Shown in pieces: positions 1 through 9,033 of a stretch of 64,000 nucleotides of DNA. This stretch comes from Bog-473 sp963804055 (GTDB taxonomy: Bacteria > Actinomycetota > Acidimicrobiia > Acidimicrobiales > RAAP-2). The stretch is from NCBI GenBank assembly GCA_963804055.1, contig CAWDOU010000008.1:62001-126000 (forward strand), written 5' to 3'. The translations under genes were made by a program, and so were the position numbers. The notes beneath the pieces are model-generated. The model saw only the letters and a list, made by a program, of their open reading frames with translations, was not told where the DNA came from and made no database searches. Numbering within the stretch: the stretch's first letter is position 1; every line of letters begins with the position of its first letter.

Positions 1-426
1 ACGCAGGCCGCCGACGCCACCCTGCGCGCCTCGGACGACGAGCGCAACGCGGTGGCGGACAAGCTCTCGCGTCACTACGCGGACGGCCGGCTCGACGAGA
101 TCGAGTTCAAGAACCGCCTCGATACCGCCATGTCCGCCACGACACGCGGCGACCTCCACGGCCTCTTCGACGACCTGCCTCCCTTGCCGAGCGAGCCCCC
201 GCCCCCGCCGCCGCGGCACCGACGGATGTTGCCCTGGGTCTTCATCGTGGTCCTCGTCGCCATCGCCGCCGGCGCCACCATGCCCTTCTACCCGCTCTCC
301 CACGTGCCGTGGCTGCTCTTCGCCGTCGTCGCCTTCTTCCTTTGGCGGCGGGCAGGCGGGCGCCTGCATCAGCACCACCAGCACCATCACCAGGTGCCCC
401 CGTCCGGACCCTTCACGGATCGCTGA
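1..426 (+). CDS. DUF1707 (SHOCT-like) membrane protein, 5' end outside window
   Basis: The reading frame is open from base 1, so the true start lies upstream or is the GTG at 52. The first visible residues, LRASDDERNAVADKLSRHY, followed by an ADGRLDEIEF motif and LFDDLPPLP, are the DUF1707 signature found at the N-terminus of many actinobacterial membrane proteins. A proline-rich linker follows, then two hydrophobic segments (LPWVFIVVLVAIAAGA and VPWLLFAVVAFFLW) and a His-rich cytoplasmic tail (HQHHQHHHQ). The domain is thought to bind proteins or small ligands, but its function is not established. The His-rich tail could bind metal; that is inference. Family assignment is firm; the N-terminus is incomplete. 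Confidence 0.75.
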   Translation, partial: TQAADATLRASDDERNAVADKLSRHYADGRLDEIEFKNRLDTAMSATTRGDLHGLFDDLPPLPSEPPPPPPRHRRMLPWVFIVVLVAIAAGATMPFYPLSHVPWLLFAVVAFFLWRRAGGRLHQHHQHHHQVPPSGPFTDR

Positions 427-435
427 GCCGTCGCC

Positions 436-939
436 GTGGACGCCACGAGCCGGGAGGCGGACGAGGGCGACGACCTGCGGGCGCTGCGCTCCATCGATCT
501 CTTCGCCGGGCTCCCGAACGGCGAGCTCCAGGAGTTCGCGGCCTGCTGCACCGTCTCGACCGCGCACCCCGGCCAGATGGTCCAGGCCCAGGACGTGCCC
601 GTGCGGATGTGGCACGTCATCACGGCCGGGTACGCCGTCGTCCAACGCGACGGCACGCCGGTCGGGCTGCTCGGTCGGGGGGACTCCTGGTCGGAGCACT
701 CGCTGCTCAACCAGATGCGGTCGTCCATCGCCGTGGTGGCGCTCTCGCCCCTCACGATGCGCACGCTGAGCCGGCACGCCTTCTTCGAGATACCGGACCG
801 CCACCCGGTCCTCGCCGGCCGGCTCGTGGCACGCTCGGCCCGCTCGGCGGACCGCCTGGCGCTCCCCGCATTCAATGCCCTGGTCCGAATGGCCGATACC
901 CAGTGCACCGGAGGGTGTCCGGAGGGCCGGTACGCTTGA
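436..939 (+). CDS. Cyclic nucleotide-binding-domain-like protein without a DNA-binding domain
   Basis: A 167-residue protein starting at GTG, 9 bases after the preceding stop, so probably co-transcribed with it. Residues about 20-135 read like a Crp-type cNMP-binding fold: an LRSIDLFAGLPNGELQEFA entry helix, a G-Q-M-V strand, and GLLGRGDSWSEHSLL in the place of the phosphate-binding cassette. The cassette lacks the usual Arg after the small residues, so nucleotide binding is doubtful. No helix-turn-helix follows, so it is unlikely to be a transcription factor on its own. The last 25 residues are low-similarity tail. Function unknown. Confidence 0.6.
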   Translation: MDATSREADEGDDLRALRSIDLFAGLPNGELQEFAACCTVSTAHPGQMVQAQDVPVRMWHVITAGYAVVQRDGTPVGLLGRGDSWSEHSLLNQMRSSIAVVALSPLTMRTLSRHAFFEIPDRHPVLAGRLVARSARSADRLALPAFNALVRMADTQCTGGCPEGRYA

Positions 940-1000
940 CCCCGATCCCCCCCAACGCCGGCCGGTAGCCGCGTCGAACATCCCCGAGGAGATTTTCTTC

Positions 1001-3259
1001 ATGCGCACCCTTGCTGGGTGGTGTGTCCGTCATCGCCGCATTGTCGTCCTGTTGTGGATAGCGGTCCTCGTGATCTCCATCTTCTCGGTGGAGGCCGCCG
1101 GCACCGAGTACTCGAACAACTTCAGCTTCCCGCACACGCAGTCGTTCGATGCCATCAACCTGCTCAAGTCCGTCGCGCCCTCCCACTCCGGGGACCAGGA
1201 GCAGGTCGTCTTCGGCACCTCGGGTGACGCCAAACTGACCGACCCCGCCATCGGCCAGCGCATCAACACCATGGTGGACAAGATCAACGCCCTCCCTCAC
1301 GTCACGCAGGTCACGAGCCCGTTCGACGAGAGCGGGAACCTCGTCAATCCGACCGACAATCCCAACATCAGCAAGGACGACACGGTCGGGTTCTTCCAGG
1401 TCAATTTCGACAAGCAGACCCAGAACATCTCGAACGCGGAAGCCAAGAAATTCGTCGATACCGTGACCCAGACGTCGGGTGACGGACTCACCGTCGCGGT
1501 CACCGGGCCGCTGGCCGAGCAGGCCAACAACCAGTCCTTCAGCAGCACGGGTCTGGGCGTGCTGCTCGCCTTGATCGTGCTCCTCCTGGTGTTCGGGTCC
1601 TTCTTCGCCGCCATCCTCCCGATCCTCTCGGCACTGCTCGCCCTCGGGACCGCCATCGGCATCATCGGCCTGTTGAGCCATCTGCTCGGCATGCCGTCCA
1701 TCTCGCCGGAGCTCACGCTTCTCATCGGGCTCGGCGTGGGCGTCGACTACACGCTCTTCATCGTCACACGCCACAGGCAGGGCCTCGTCGCGGGCCGCGA
1801 CGTGGAGTCGTCGATCATCAACGCGGTCAACACCTCGGGCCGTGCGGTGCTGTTCGCCGGGATCATCGTGTGCATCGCCCTGCTCGGCATGTTCGCCCTC
1901 GGCGTGAGCTTCCTCTACGGATTGGCCGTGGCCGCCGCCATCGGCGTGGCTCTCACCATGGTGGCGGCCCTCACCCTCCTGCCGGCGATGCTCGGCTTCA
2001 TCGGGCCGAAGGTCATGAGCCGCAAGCAGAAGCGGAACCTGGCCGAGAACGGCCCCCGCATCGTCGGCGCCGACAACAAGGGCTTCTGGCCGAACTGGGC
2101 GGACCGCGTGCAGAAGCACCCCGTGCTGTCCGCCGGCGCCGCCCTGATCATCATCGTGGCCATCGCGCTGCCGTTCTTCTCGTTGCAGCTGGGCTCGGCC
2201 GACCAGGGCACCGACCCGGCGGGGACACCGACGCGGGTGGCCTTCGACATGCTCTCCAAGGGGTTCGGCCCGGGATTCACCGGGCCGCTCGAGCTGGTGA
2301 CCGTGGTGCCGCAGAATCCCGACCCCGCGCTGGAGAAGGTCGTGGACGCCGTGGCCGCCCAGCCGGGCGTGGTCCAGAGCACTCACCCCACCACGGTGTA
2401 CATCCCCAATAAGACCGGCGACGGTTACGTGGCCTTGACCACCGTCTATCCGACCACGTCGCCGCAAGACAAGGCCACAACCGACCTGGTGAACCGCCTG
2501 CGGGGCAGCACGATTCCGCAGGCGGTCGGCAACTCGGGCTTGAAGGTCCTGGTCGCCGGGACGACCGCCATCTACATCGACTTCGCGAACGTGCTGAGCT
2601 CGAAACTGCCGCTCTTCATCGGCCTGGTCGTGATCCTGTCGTTCCTCCTGCTGATGACGGTGTTCCGCAGCCTCGTGATCCCGCTGACCGCGGCCGTGAT
2701 GAACCTGCTCTCCATCGGCGCCGCGCTCGGCATGCTGGTGGCGGTCTTCCAATGGGGTGACGCAGGTGCGCTGATCGGGCTGCAGGGAACGAGCCCCGTC
2801 GAGGCGTTCCTCCCCGTGATGCTCTTCGCCATCCTCTTCGGATTGTCGATGGACTACCAGGTCTTCCTGGTGTCACGGATGCACGAGGAGTACATCAAGT
2901 CGGGCGGGGATAACCGCATCGCGGTGCGCAACGGCCTGGCTGCGACCGGAAAGACGATCACGGCGGCCGCATTGATCATGATCCTGGTATTCGGCTCGTT
3001 CATCCTCGGCGGGAACCGCGTCATCAAGGAGTTCGGCATCGGCCTGGCCGGTGGCATCCTCGTCGACGCCATCCTCATCCGGATGGCCATCGTGCCGTCC
3101 ATCATGATGCTGTTCGGCAAGGCCAACTGGTGGTTCCCGAAGTGGCTGGACCGGATCCTGCCCAAGCTGTCCGTCGACGCGGACGACCTGGACGCCAGCA
3201 ACATGCCCCAGGGCCCTGGACCGGAGCCGCAGCCCGAGCTCGCTGGCTCGCTCAAATAG
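1001..3259 (+). CDS. MMPL/RND-family transporter
   Basis: A 752-residue MMPL-family integral membrane protein of the RND superfamily. ATG 1001 was chosen because a GAGGA ribosome site lies about 10 bases upstream and the protein then begins with a short basic segment and TM1 (residues 13-30). The architecture is the standard duplicated one: TM1, a large extracytoplasmic loop, TM2-6, then a second loop and TM7-12. The proton-relay motif appears twice, as GVGVDYTLF near residue 245 and GLSMDYQVF near residue 614, each with a conserved Asp-Tyr. Actinobacterial relatives export lipids or hydrophobic compounds. The substrate here cannot be told, and no lipid biosynthesis genes adjoin it. Confidence 0.9.
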   Translation: MRTLAGWCVRHRRIVVLLWIAVLVISIFSVEAAGTEYSNNFSFPHTQSFDAINLLKSVAPSHSGDQEQVVFGTSGDAKLTDPAIGQRINTMVDKINALPHVTQVTSPFDESGNLVNPTDNPNISKDDTVGFFQVNFDKQTQNISNAEAKKFVDTVTQTSGDGLTVAVTGPLAEQANNQSFSSTGLGVLLALIVLLLVFGSFFAAILPILSALLALGTAIGIIGLLSHLLGMPSISPELTLLIGLGVGVDYTLFIVTRHRQGLVAGRDVESSIINAVNTSGRAVLFAGIIVCIALLGMFALGVSFLYGLAVAAAIGVALTMVAALTLLPAMLGFIGPKVMSRKQKRNLAENGPRIVGADNKGFWPNWADRVQKHPVLSAGAALIIIVAIALPFFSLQLGSADQGTDPAGTPTRVAFDMLSKGFGPGFTGPLELVTVVPQNPDPALEKVVDAVAAQPGVVQSTHPTTVYIPNKTGDGYVALTTVYPTTSPQDKATTDLVNRLRGSTIPQAVGNSGLKVLVAGTTAIYIDFANVLSSKLPLFIGLVVILSFLLLMTVFRSLVIPLTAAVMNLLSIGAALGMLVAVFQWGDAGALIGLQGTSPVEAFLPVMLFAILFGLSMDYQVFLVSRMHEEYIKSGGDNRIAVRNGLAATGKTITAAALIMILVFGSFILGGNRVIKEFGIGLAGGILVDAILIRMAIVPSIMMLFGKANWWFPKWLDRILPKLSVDADDLDASNMPQGPGPEPQPELAGSLK

Positions 3260-3303
3260 CCCAGGTCTCCCGCACAGCCATCGGAGACGGGCACTCGGGA
3301 CTG

Positions 3304-3432
3304 CCCTGAGGCACCGCCGGTAACGCGCCCTGAGGCACGCCTTGAGTCACGTTCTCAGGCACGCCCGAGTCACGTTCTGAGGCACGCCCTGAGTCACGTT
3401 CTGAGGCACGCCCTGAGGCACGCCCTGTGACA
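3304..3432. repeat. Degenerate tandem repeat of alternating 12-mers (24-nt unit)
   Basis: The intergenic space between the convergent MMPL and aldo/keto reductase genes is filled with alternating 12-mers close to GAGTCACGTTCT and GAGGCACGCCCT. Clear 24-nt units begin at 3367 and 3391, a 23-nt unit begins at 3344, and partial copies flank them. No gene is supported inside. Spacing is far too short for a CRISPR array. Confidence 0.8.
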
Positions 3433-3439
3433 CAGACAG

Positions 3440-4411
3440 CTACCAGGCGTAATCCTCGGGTGCCGTCCGGTGCCCGGGGAACAGCTCGTCGAGACGGGCC
3501 AGCACCTTGTCGTCGAGCGTGACGTCGACGGCGTGCACGGCTGAATCGAGCTGCTCGGGCGTGCGCGGCCCGACGATCGGCCCCGTGACCGCCGGCCGCG
3601 TCAGGAGCCAGGCCAGCCCCACCGCGCCCGGCTCCTCGCCGATCTCGTCGCAGAGGTCCTCGTAGGCCTCGAGCTGTGGACGCTTCGCCTCCAGCGTGCG
3701 CTTCACGTTGTCCCCGTAGCGCCGGCTGCCCTCGCGCTCCTTGCGCACGACACCGCCGAGCAGGCCGCTGGCCAACGGCGACCACGGGATGACCCCGAGG
3801 CCGTAGTCCTCCGCCGCCGGCAGGACCTCGAGCTCGATCTGGCGCGTCAGCAGGTTGTAGTGCGACTGCTCGCTGACCAGGCCCATGAAGTTGCGCCGGG
3901 CCGCCGCCGCCTGCGCCTTGGCGATGTGCCAACCGGCGAAGTTGGACGAGCCGACGTAGAGGATCTTGCCCTGGGCCCGCAGCACCTCCATGGCTTCCCA
4001 GATCTCGTCCCAGCCCGTGCCGCGGTCGATGTGGTGCATCTGGTAGAGGTCGATGTAGTCGGTCTGCAGCCGGCGCAGGCTGGCCTCGCAGGCCCGCCGG
4101 ATGTTCAGCGCCGAGAGCCGGCCCTCGTTGGGCCAGTCACCCATGTCGCCGTAGAGCTTGGTGGCCATCACCACCTTCTCGCGGCGGCCACCGCCCTGGG
4201 CGAACCAGCGTCCGACGATCTCCTCGGTGGCGCCCCGCCCCTTGGAGCGGCCGTAGACGTTGGCCGAGTCGAAGAAGTTGATCCCGGCCTCCAGAGCAGA
4301 GTCCATGATGGAAAACGAGGTCGGCTCATCAGTCTCCGGCCCGAAATTCATGGTGCCCAGGCAGAGGCGGCTGACGCGGAGGCCGGTGCGGCCGAGGTGG
4401 GTGAATTGCAT
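3440..4411 (-). CDS. Aldo/keto reductase
   Basis: A 323-residue NADPH-dependent (beta/alpha)8 aldo/keto reductase. The start is ATG at 4411 (MQFTHLGRTGLRVSRLCLG), the typical N-terminus of this family; the frame is open further upstream but without family similarity. The tetrad is visible: Asp48 and Tyr53 in FFDSANVYG, Lys85 in VMATKLYGD, and His126 in LYQMHHIDR. The cofactor segment is in the GPIVGPRTPEQL region near the C-terminus. The bacterial group usually reduces small aldehydes or ketones; the substrate is unknown. It is a lone minus-strand gene, convergent with the MMPL transporter across a tandem repeat. Confidence 0.9.
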   Translation of the reverse strand: MQFTHLGRTGLRVSRLCLGTMNFGPETDEPTSFSIMDSALEAGINFFDSANVYGRSKGRGATEEIVGRWFAQGGGRREKVVMATKLYGDMGDWPNEGRLSALNIRRACEASLRRLQTDYIDLYQMHHIDRGTGWDEIWEAMEVLRAQGKILYVGSSNFAGWHIAKAQAAAARRNFMGLVSEQSHYNLLTRQIELEVLPAAEDYGLGVIPWSPLASGLLGGVVRKEREGSRRYGDNVKRTLEAKRPQLEAYEDLCDEIGEEPGAVGLAWLLTRPAVTGPIVGPRTPEQLDSAVHAVDVTLDDKVLARLDELFPGHRTAPEDYAW

Positions 4412-4530
4412 GGATCCGAACCTATCGGGCTGTGGCCGGGGACGCACCGGGCCGAAGAGTGCACCGATTGGCCGAGTTTTTCGGCGCCCCGCTACATTGA
4501 GAAGACGATTTTCCACCCGAGTGAAGGGGC

Positions 4531-4932
4531 ATGATGGCGCAACAGATCCCGCTGGTCGACTACCTGGAACTGGGGGACGACCCGCATTTGGTGGCGAACG
4601 AGTGCACCTCGTGCGGCGCCCGCTTCTTCGACCGTCGCAACGCCTGCGCGTCCTGCGAGGCAACGGAATTCAAGAAGGTGGCCGTGTCCACCAACGGCGA
4701 GGTGCGGGCCTTCACCATCGTCTCCTTCGCCGCCCCTGGCATCCCGGTGCCCTACGTGGCGGCCGTCGTCGACTGCGACGGAACAAGTGTGAAGGGCAAT
4801 CTCATCAACGTGACGCCAGATCCCGAGCACGTGTCGCTGGGCATGAAGGTCCGCCTGGCCACCGAGGTGATCGGCACCGACGACAACGGCACCGAGGCAG
4901 TGGGCTTCGGTTTCGAACCCCTGGGAGGTTAG
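4531..4932 (+). CDS. Zn-ribbon/OB-fold (DUF35) acyl-CoA-associated protein
   Basis: A 133-residue DUF35 protein: an N-terminal rubredoxin-like zinc ribbon with ligands Cys25, Cys28, Cys39 and Cys42 (CTSC and CASC), followed by an OB-fold domain with the VRAFTIVSFAAPGIPVPYV core. It starts at ATG 4531 (or 4534) behind GTGAAGGGGC. It lies 4 bases before the thiolase gene; such DUF35 proteins commonly form heteromers with SCPx-like thiolases or lipid-transfer-type aldolases in actinobacterial acyl-CoA and steroid side-chain metabolism. Here it is most likely the obligate partner of the downstream thiolase (inference from pairing). A possible -10 TACATT lies at 4492-4497. Confidence 0.88.
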   Translation: MMAQQIPLVDYLELGDDPHLVANECTSCGARFFDRRNACASCEATEFKKVAVSTNGEVRAFTIVSFAAPGIPVPYVAAVVDCDGTSVKGNLINVTPDPEHVSLGMKVRLATEVIGTDDNGTEAVGFGFEPLGG

Positions 4933-4936
4933 GCAC

Positions 4937-6148
4937 ATGGCATCGGCATCGGAAGAGGTGTGGGTCCTCGGCATCCACATGACCAAGTTCGGGAAGCACC
5001 CTGACCTCGACACCGTCGACCTGGCGTCGCAGGCGGTCCAGGGCGCGCTGGCGGACGGCGGCGTGACGATGAAGGACATGGGCATCATCGGCGCCGGCAA
5101 CCTCATGGGTGGCGCGCTGCCGATCGGGCAGGTGGTGCAGAAGCAGCTGGGCCAGACCGGCATCCCCGTGTACAACGTCTCCAACGCCTGCGCCACGGGC
5201 GCCACCGCGTTGCGTGTGGCGGTCATGGCGATCAAGGCGGGCGAGACCGACATGGGCCTGGCCTTCGGCGTCGAGAAGCTCGCCGGCGCCGGGCTGCTGG
5301 CCGGCGGCAGCCGCAAGAGCGACGACAACACCTGGACGCCCTCGGGACGCTACGGCTCGGTGGCGGCCATCGACGGTCGCATCGGGACCGACATCATGCC
5401 GGGCGTCTTCGCCCAGATCGGCATGGAGTACGGCCACCGCTACGGCGGCACCAGCTTCGAGCTCTTCGCCCAGATCGCCGAGAAGAACCACTCCCACTCG
5501 ACGCTCAACCCGATGGCCGCCTACCAGAAGAAGATGTCGCTCGACGAGATCATGAACGACGTCATGATCGCCTACCCCAACACGCGACCCATGTGCTCGG
5601 CCAACTGCGACGGTGCGGCGGCGGCCGTGGTTGTCTCGGGATCGAAGCTCAAGACGCTGTCGCTGGAGCAGCAGAAGCGGGCCGTCAAGATCACGGCCTC
5701 CATCTTGACGACGGACCCGTGGGAAGAGGCGTGCCAGATCCTGCCCAACGTCAACGACCTGACCCGCAACGCGGCGGCCCAGGCGTACGAGCAGGCGGGG
5801 GTCGGGCCCTCCGACCTGAACCTGGTGGAGCTGCACGACTGCTTCGCCACGGCCGAGCTCGTCCACTACGACAACCTCGGGTTGTGCGAGCGCGGCGGTG
5901 CGGCCGACTTCTTCAAGTCCGGCGCCACCTGGCGTGACGGTTCGACACCGGTCAACGTCTCGGGCGGCCTGGAGTCCAAGGGCCACCCGATCGCCGCCAC
6001 CGGCATCGCCAACGTGTGGGAGGTGGCCACCCACCTGCGCGGTGAGGCCGGCGACCGCCAGATCGAGGGCGCCAAGGTGGGTCTGACCCATGTCATCGGG
6101 CTGGGCTCGGCCTGCGGCGTGCACATCCTGGAGAAGTCGGCGGCCTAA
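4937..6148 (+). CDS. Thiolase-family acyltransferase (SCPx/lipid-transfer type)
   Basis: A 403-residue thiolase-fold protein of the SCPx/acetyl-CoA acetyltransferase branch. The nucleophilic Cys85 (SNACATGATAL), the HDCF motif with His300, and the GHPIAATG motif with His350 are all present, so it should be a working thiolase rather than a Cys-less aldolase. The C-terminal loop has GLGSACGVHIL, retaining the second reactive cysteine of thiolases. It starts at ATG 4937, 4 bases after the DUF35 gene, with GGGAGG as ribosome site. Role: thiolytic cleavage or condensation of acyl-CoA with its DUF35 partner, possibly on sterol-like or branched acyl-CoAs. The substrate is inference. Confidence 0.9.
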   Translation: MASASEEVWVLGIHMTKFGKHPDLDTVDLASQAVQGALADGGVTMKDMGIIGAGNLMGGALPIGQVVQKQLGQTGIPVYNVSNACATGATALRVAVMAIKAGETDMGLAFGVEKLAGAGLLAGGSRKSDDNTWTPSGRYGSVAAIDGRIGTDIMPGVFAQIGMEYGHRYGGTSFELFAQIAEKNHSHSTLNPMAAYQKKMSLDEIMNDVMIAYPNTRPMCSANCDGAAAAVVVSGSKLKTLSLEQQKRAVKITASILTTDPWEEACQILPNVNDLTRNAAAQAYEQAGVGPSDLNLVELHDCFATAELVHYDNLGLCERGGAADFFKSGATWRDGSTPVNVSGGLESKGHPIAATGIANVWEVATHLRGEAGDRQIEGAKVGLTHVIGLGSACGVHILEKSAA

Positions 6149-6172
6149 GCGGCTGGTTCGGCGGCGCTGGTC

Positions 6173-6985
<813 letters not shown>

Positions 6986-7013
6986 GGCAGTCGGTCCGTC
7001 TCGCCCCGCCGGA

Positions 7014-7019
7014 TACCGT
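7014..7019 (+). promoter_or_regulatory. Putative -10 element for a leaderless transcript
   Basis: TACCGT fits the actinobacterial TANNNT -10 pattern and sits 12 to 7 bases before the GTG at 7026. This is the spacing expected if transcription starts at the start codon; no convincing Shine-Dalgarno precedes that codon. Prediction only. Confidence 0.4.
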
Positions 7020-7025
7020 ACGGCG

Positions 7026-7619
7026 GTGGATGTTCCAGAGCTTCTGATCGGGGATGCCCCGGAATGGCGGAGCTGGCTGCAGGAGAATCACACCACGTCA
7101 CAGGGTGTCTGGCTCGTCCTCGCCAAGAAGGGCACGACGCGACCGACAGCGCTCGTCTATGACGAGGCGTTGGAAGAGGCGATCTGCTTCGGCTGGATCG
7201 ACGGGCAGCTCGGCAGGCGTGACAACGAGACGTTCCGACGGCGATTCACACCGCGCAACGCTCGGAGCCCGTGGTCGCAACGGAACGTGGGTCTTGCCGA
7301 GCGCTTGCTCGCCTCCGGCCGAATGCACCGATCAGGTGAGGACGAAGTCCAGAAGGCGAAAGAAGATGGCCGGTGGACGACCGCATATGCCGGACAGGCC
7401 AAGGTCGAGGTGCCAGACGATCTGGCATCGGCACTGAGGGCCAACCCGCGGGCCCAGGCGATGTTCGAGACGCTCACGGGCGCGAACCGATACGCCATTT
7501 TGTATCGGATCGGAAATGCAAAGAAGGCCGAGACCCGAGTCAGACGCATCGAGCAGTTCGTGGAGATGCTGGCCCGGGGCGAGACCATTCACCCGCAGGG
7601 CCCGAAATCATCTGGATGA
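7026..7619 (+). CDS. YdeI/OmpD-associated family protein
   Basis: A 197-residue protein that begins at GTG 7026 (VDVPELLIGDAPEWRSWL). The frame is open much further upstream, but that part is antisense-like and has no family similarity. The sequence matches the YdeI (bacteriocin-protection) family along its length: WRSWLQENHTTSQGVWLVLAK near the N-terminus, then EEAICFGWIDGQ, RFTPRNARSPWSQRNV and a C-terminal RRIEQFVEMLARGETIHPQ. The family is widespread; its biochemical role is not settled. Its 3' end overlaps the convergent DUF222-HNH gene by 80 bases (7540-7619). Confidence 0.85.
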   Translation: MDVPELLIGDAPEWRSWLQENHTTSQGVWLVLAKKGTTRPTALVYDEALEEAICFGWIDGQLGRRDNETFRRRFTPRNARSPWSQRNVGLAERLLASGRMHRSGEDEVQKAKEDGRWTTAYAGQAKVEVPDDLASALRANPRAQAMFETLTGANRYAILYRIGNAKKAETRVRRIEQFVEMLARGETIHPQGPKSSG

Positions 7620-9033
7620 CGAAGTCCCCTGGTTGATCCGCTCTCAGCGCGGGCACCCCGTCTTCGGGGTCGGGGCGCGCCAAAGCGCCGGGGTGCTTCG
7701 CTTTTCGAAATGCACCGGACCTGCTCATCGGGTGCGTGCTGCGGGCCGGCGGTGCCGGCGGGGTCGGCGGGGGCGCAGCAGAGTGCCGGGCCGCCCCTTC
7801 AGGCGGCGCTGGGCGGGGGCCGCTGGCGCTGGTCACCATTGGCTGCTTTGGGCCCGTCGGCCGCTTTGGCCCGTTGGCCCCGTCGGCCCCGTTGGCCGCT
7901 TTGGCCTCACGCTGGTTGCGCAGGCGGTTGTGGAAGCCACAGAGCAGCCGGCCGTTGTCCTGGGTGGTCTCCCCGCCGTCGGCCCAGGTCTGAATGTGGT
8001 CGACCTGGCAGCTCTCGGCGGGCTCGTAGCAGTGGGGGTGGGTGCAGATGCGGTCGCGCAGCTCGATGGCCCTTCTGGTCCCACCGCTAAAGAGCCGGGC
8101 CCGCACGCTGACGTCGACCCGGTTGCCCAAAGAGAAGATGGCCCGCTCGAAGTAGGCCGAGTCCATCCACGGGGCCAGGGCCGAGGGGGCCAGCACGGTG
8201 GCGTTCTCGAGCTCGCAGATCATGCCCGAGAGGGTCTCATAACCCACGAAGACGCTGAAGAGCGGGGCGGGGCGGATGCCCTCGGCGGGGGCGGTGCGGC
8301 TGCGGGCCGCCATCTCGACGAGGGCGTCGGCCCGGCGCTGGGCCGAGGTGCGGGCCAGCTCGTCGATCCTGGCCGTGCGGCCCAGGCGCTCTTTGGCCTC
8401 GGCGCAGTCGGCCTCGAAGAGGTCGTGCTCCAAGCGGTTCAGCTCGTTCGAGACAATGGAGCCCGAGACCGGGTCCAGGGTCATCTGGCCCAGCCACATG
8501 CCGCTGAAGCTGGCCTCTAAGAACACGTTGCGAGAGGCCTTGCGCTCCTCGTCCTCCGCCTCGGCCCCGTCGGGGTCCGCCAGCTGCTTCCAATAGGACA
8601 AGGCCCGGGAGAAGTCCTCGAAGCCCAGCTCTGCGGCCTGGGCCACCAGCATCTCTTCGTCACGGACCATGGAGGCCTCGGTGCGGTGCCGCCGCGCCGA
8701 GGCGATGGCCCGGGCCGCATCGGGGCCGATGTCGCCCTCGCGCCAGGCCTGCGCCACCGCGGGCAGGTGGCGCAGCGAGCGTCCCAGGCGCACCCGGCGC
8801 TTGGCCGCCGCCCGTGGGACCCGACAGCGCGTGGCGATCCACGCCGCCGCCGTCTTGGCCCCATCGGCCGCCCACTCCTCCCCCACCTCGAAGGCGGCCG
8901 TCGCCTCGGTCATGAAGGACTCGAAGCGGGCGCCGAGGTGGTGGAGCTGCTCCATCGACTCGCAGTCGCCGTAGTTGGCCGCACCCGAGGCGATCAGTGC
9001 CTCGAGTGCTCCGGCGAAGTTCTCCAACTCCAT
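7540..9033 (-). CDS. DUF222 / HNH endonuclease-domain protein (13E12-repeat type)
   Basis: A 497-residue protein starting at ATG 9033. Residues about 10-300 form the DUF222 domain (WIATRCRVPRAAAKRRVRLG and HLPAVAQAWREGDIG are typical). Residues about 330-376 hold an HNH nuclease motif: ICTHPHCYEPAESC with zinc-type cysteines, CQVDHIQTWADGGETTQDN with the catalytic His, and CGFHNRLR with the final His. A low-complexity Gly/Pro-rich tail of about 110 residues follows (NGPKRPTGPKQP). Such proteins occur in many copies in actinobacterial genomes and are often called 13E12 repeat proteins; a mobile or nuclease role is suspected but unproven. The amidohydrolase frame upstream runs into its 5' half. 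Confidence 0.9.
   Translation of the reverse strand: MELENFAGALEALIASGAANYGDCESMEQLHHLGARFESFMTEATAAFEVGEEWAADGAKTAAAWIATRCRVPRAAAKRRVRLGRSLRHLPAVAQAWREGDIGPDAARAIASARRHRTEASMVRDEEMLVAQAAELGFEDFSRALSYWKQLADPDGAEAEDEERKASRNVFLEASFSGMWLGQMTLDPVSGSIVSNELNRLEHDLFEADCAEAKERLGRTARIDELARTSAQRRADALVEMAARSRTAPAEGIRPAPLFSVFVGYETLSGMICELENATVLAPSALAPWMDSAYFERAIFSLGNRVDVSVRARLFSGGTRRAIELRDRICTHPHCYEPAESCQVDHIQTWADGGETTQDNGRLLCGFHNRLRNQREAKAANGADGANGPKRPTGPKQPMVTSASGPRPAPPEGAARHSAAPPPTPPAPPARSTHPMSRSGAFRKAKHPGALARPDPEDGVPALRADQPGDFVIQMISGPAGEWSRPGPASPRTARCV

Noticed and set aside
872..2752. 626-codon minus-strand frame opposite the MMPL gene
   Set aside because: It lies wholly antisense to a clear transporter, is rich in His, Gln, Arg and Asp, and shows no family; typical shadow frame in high-GC DNA.
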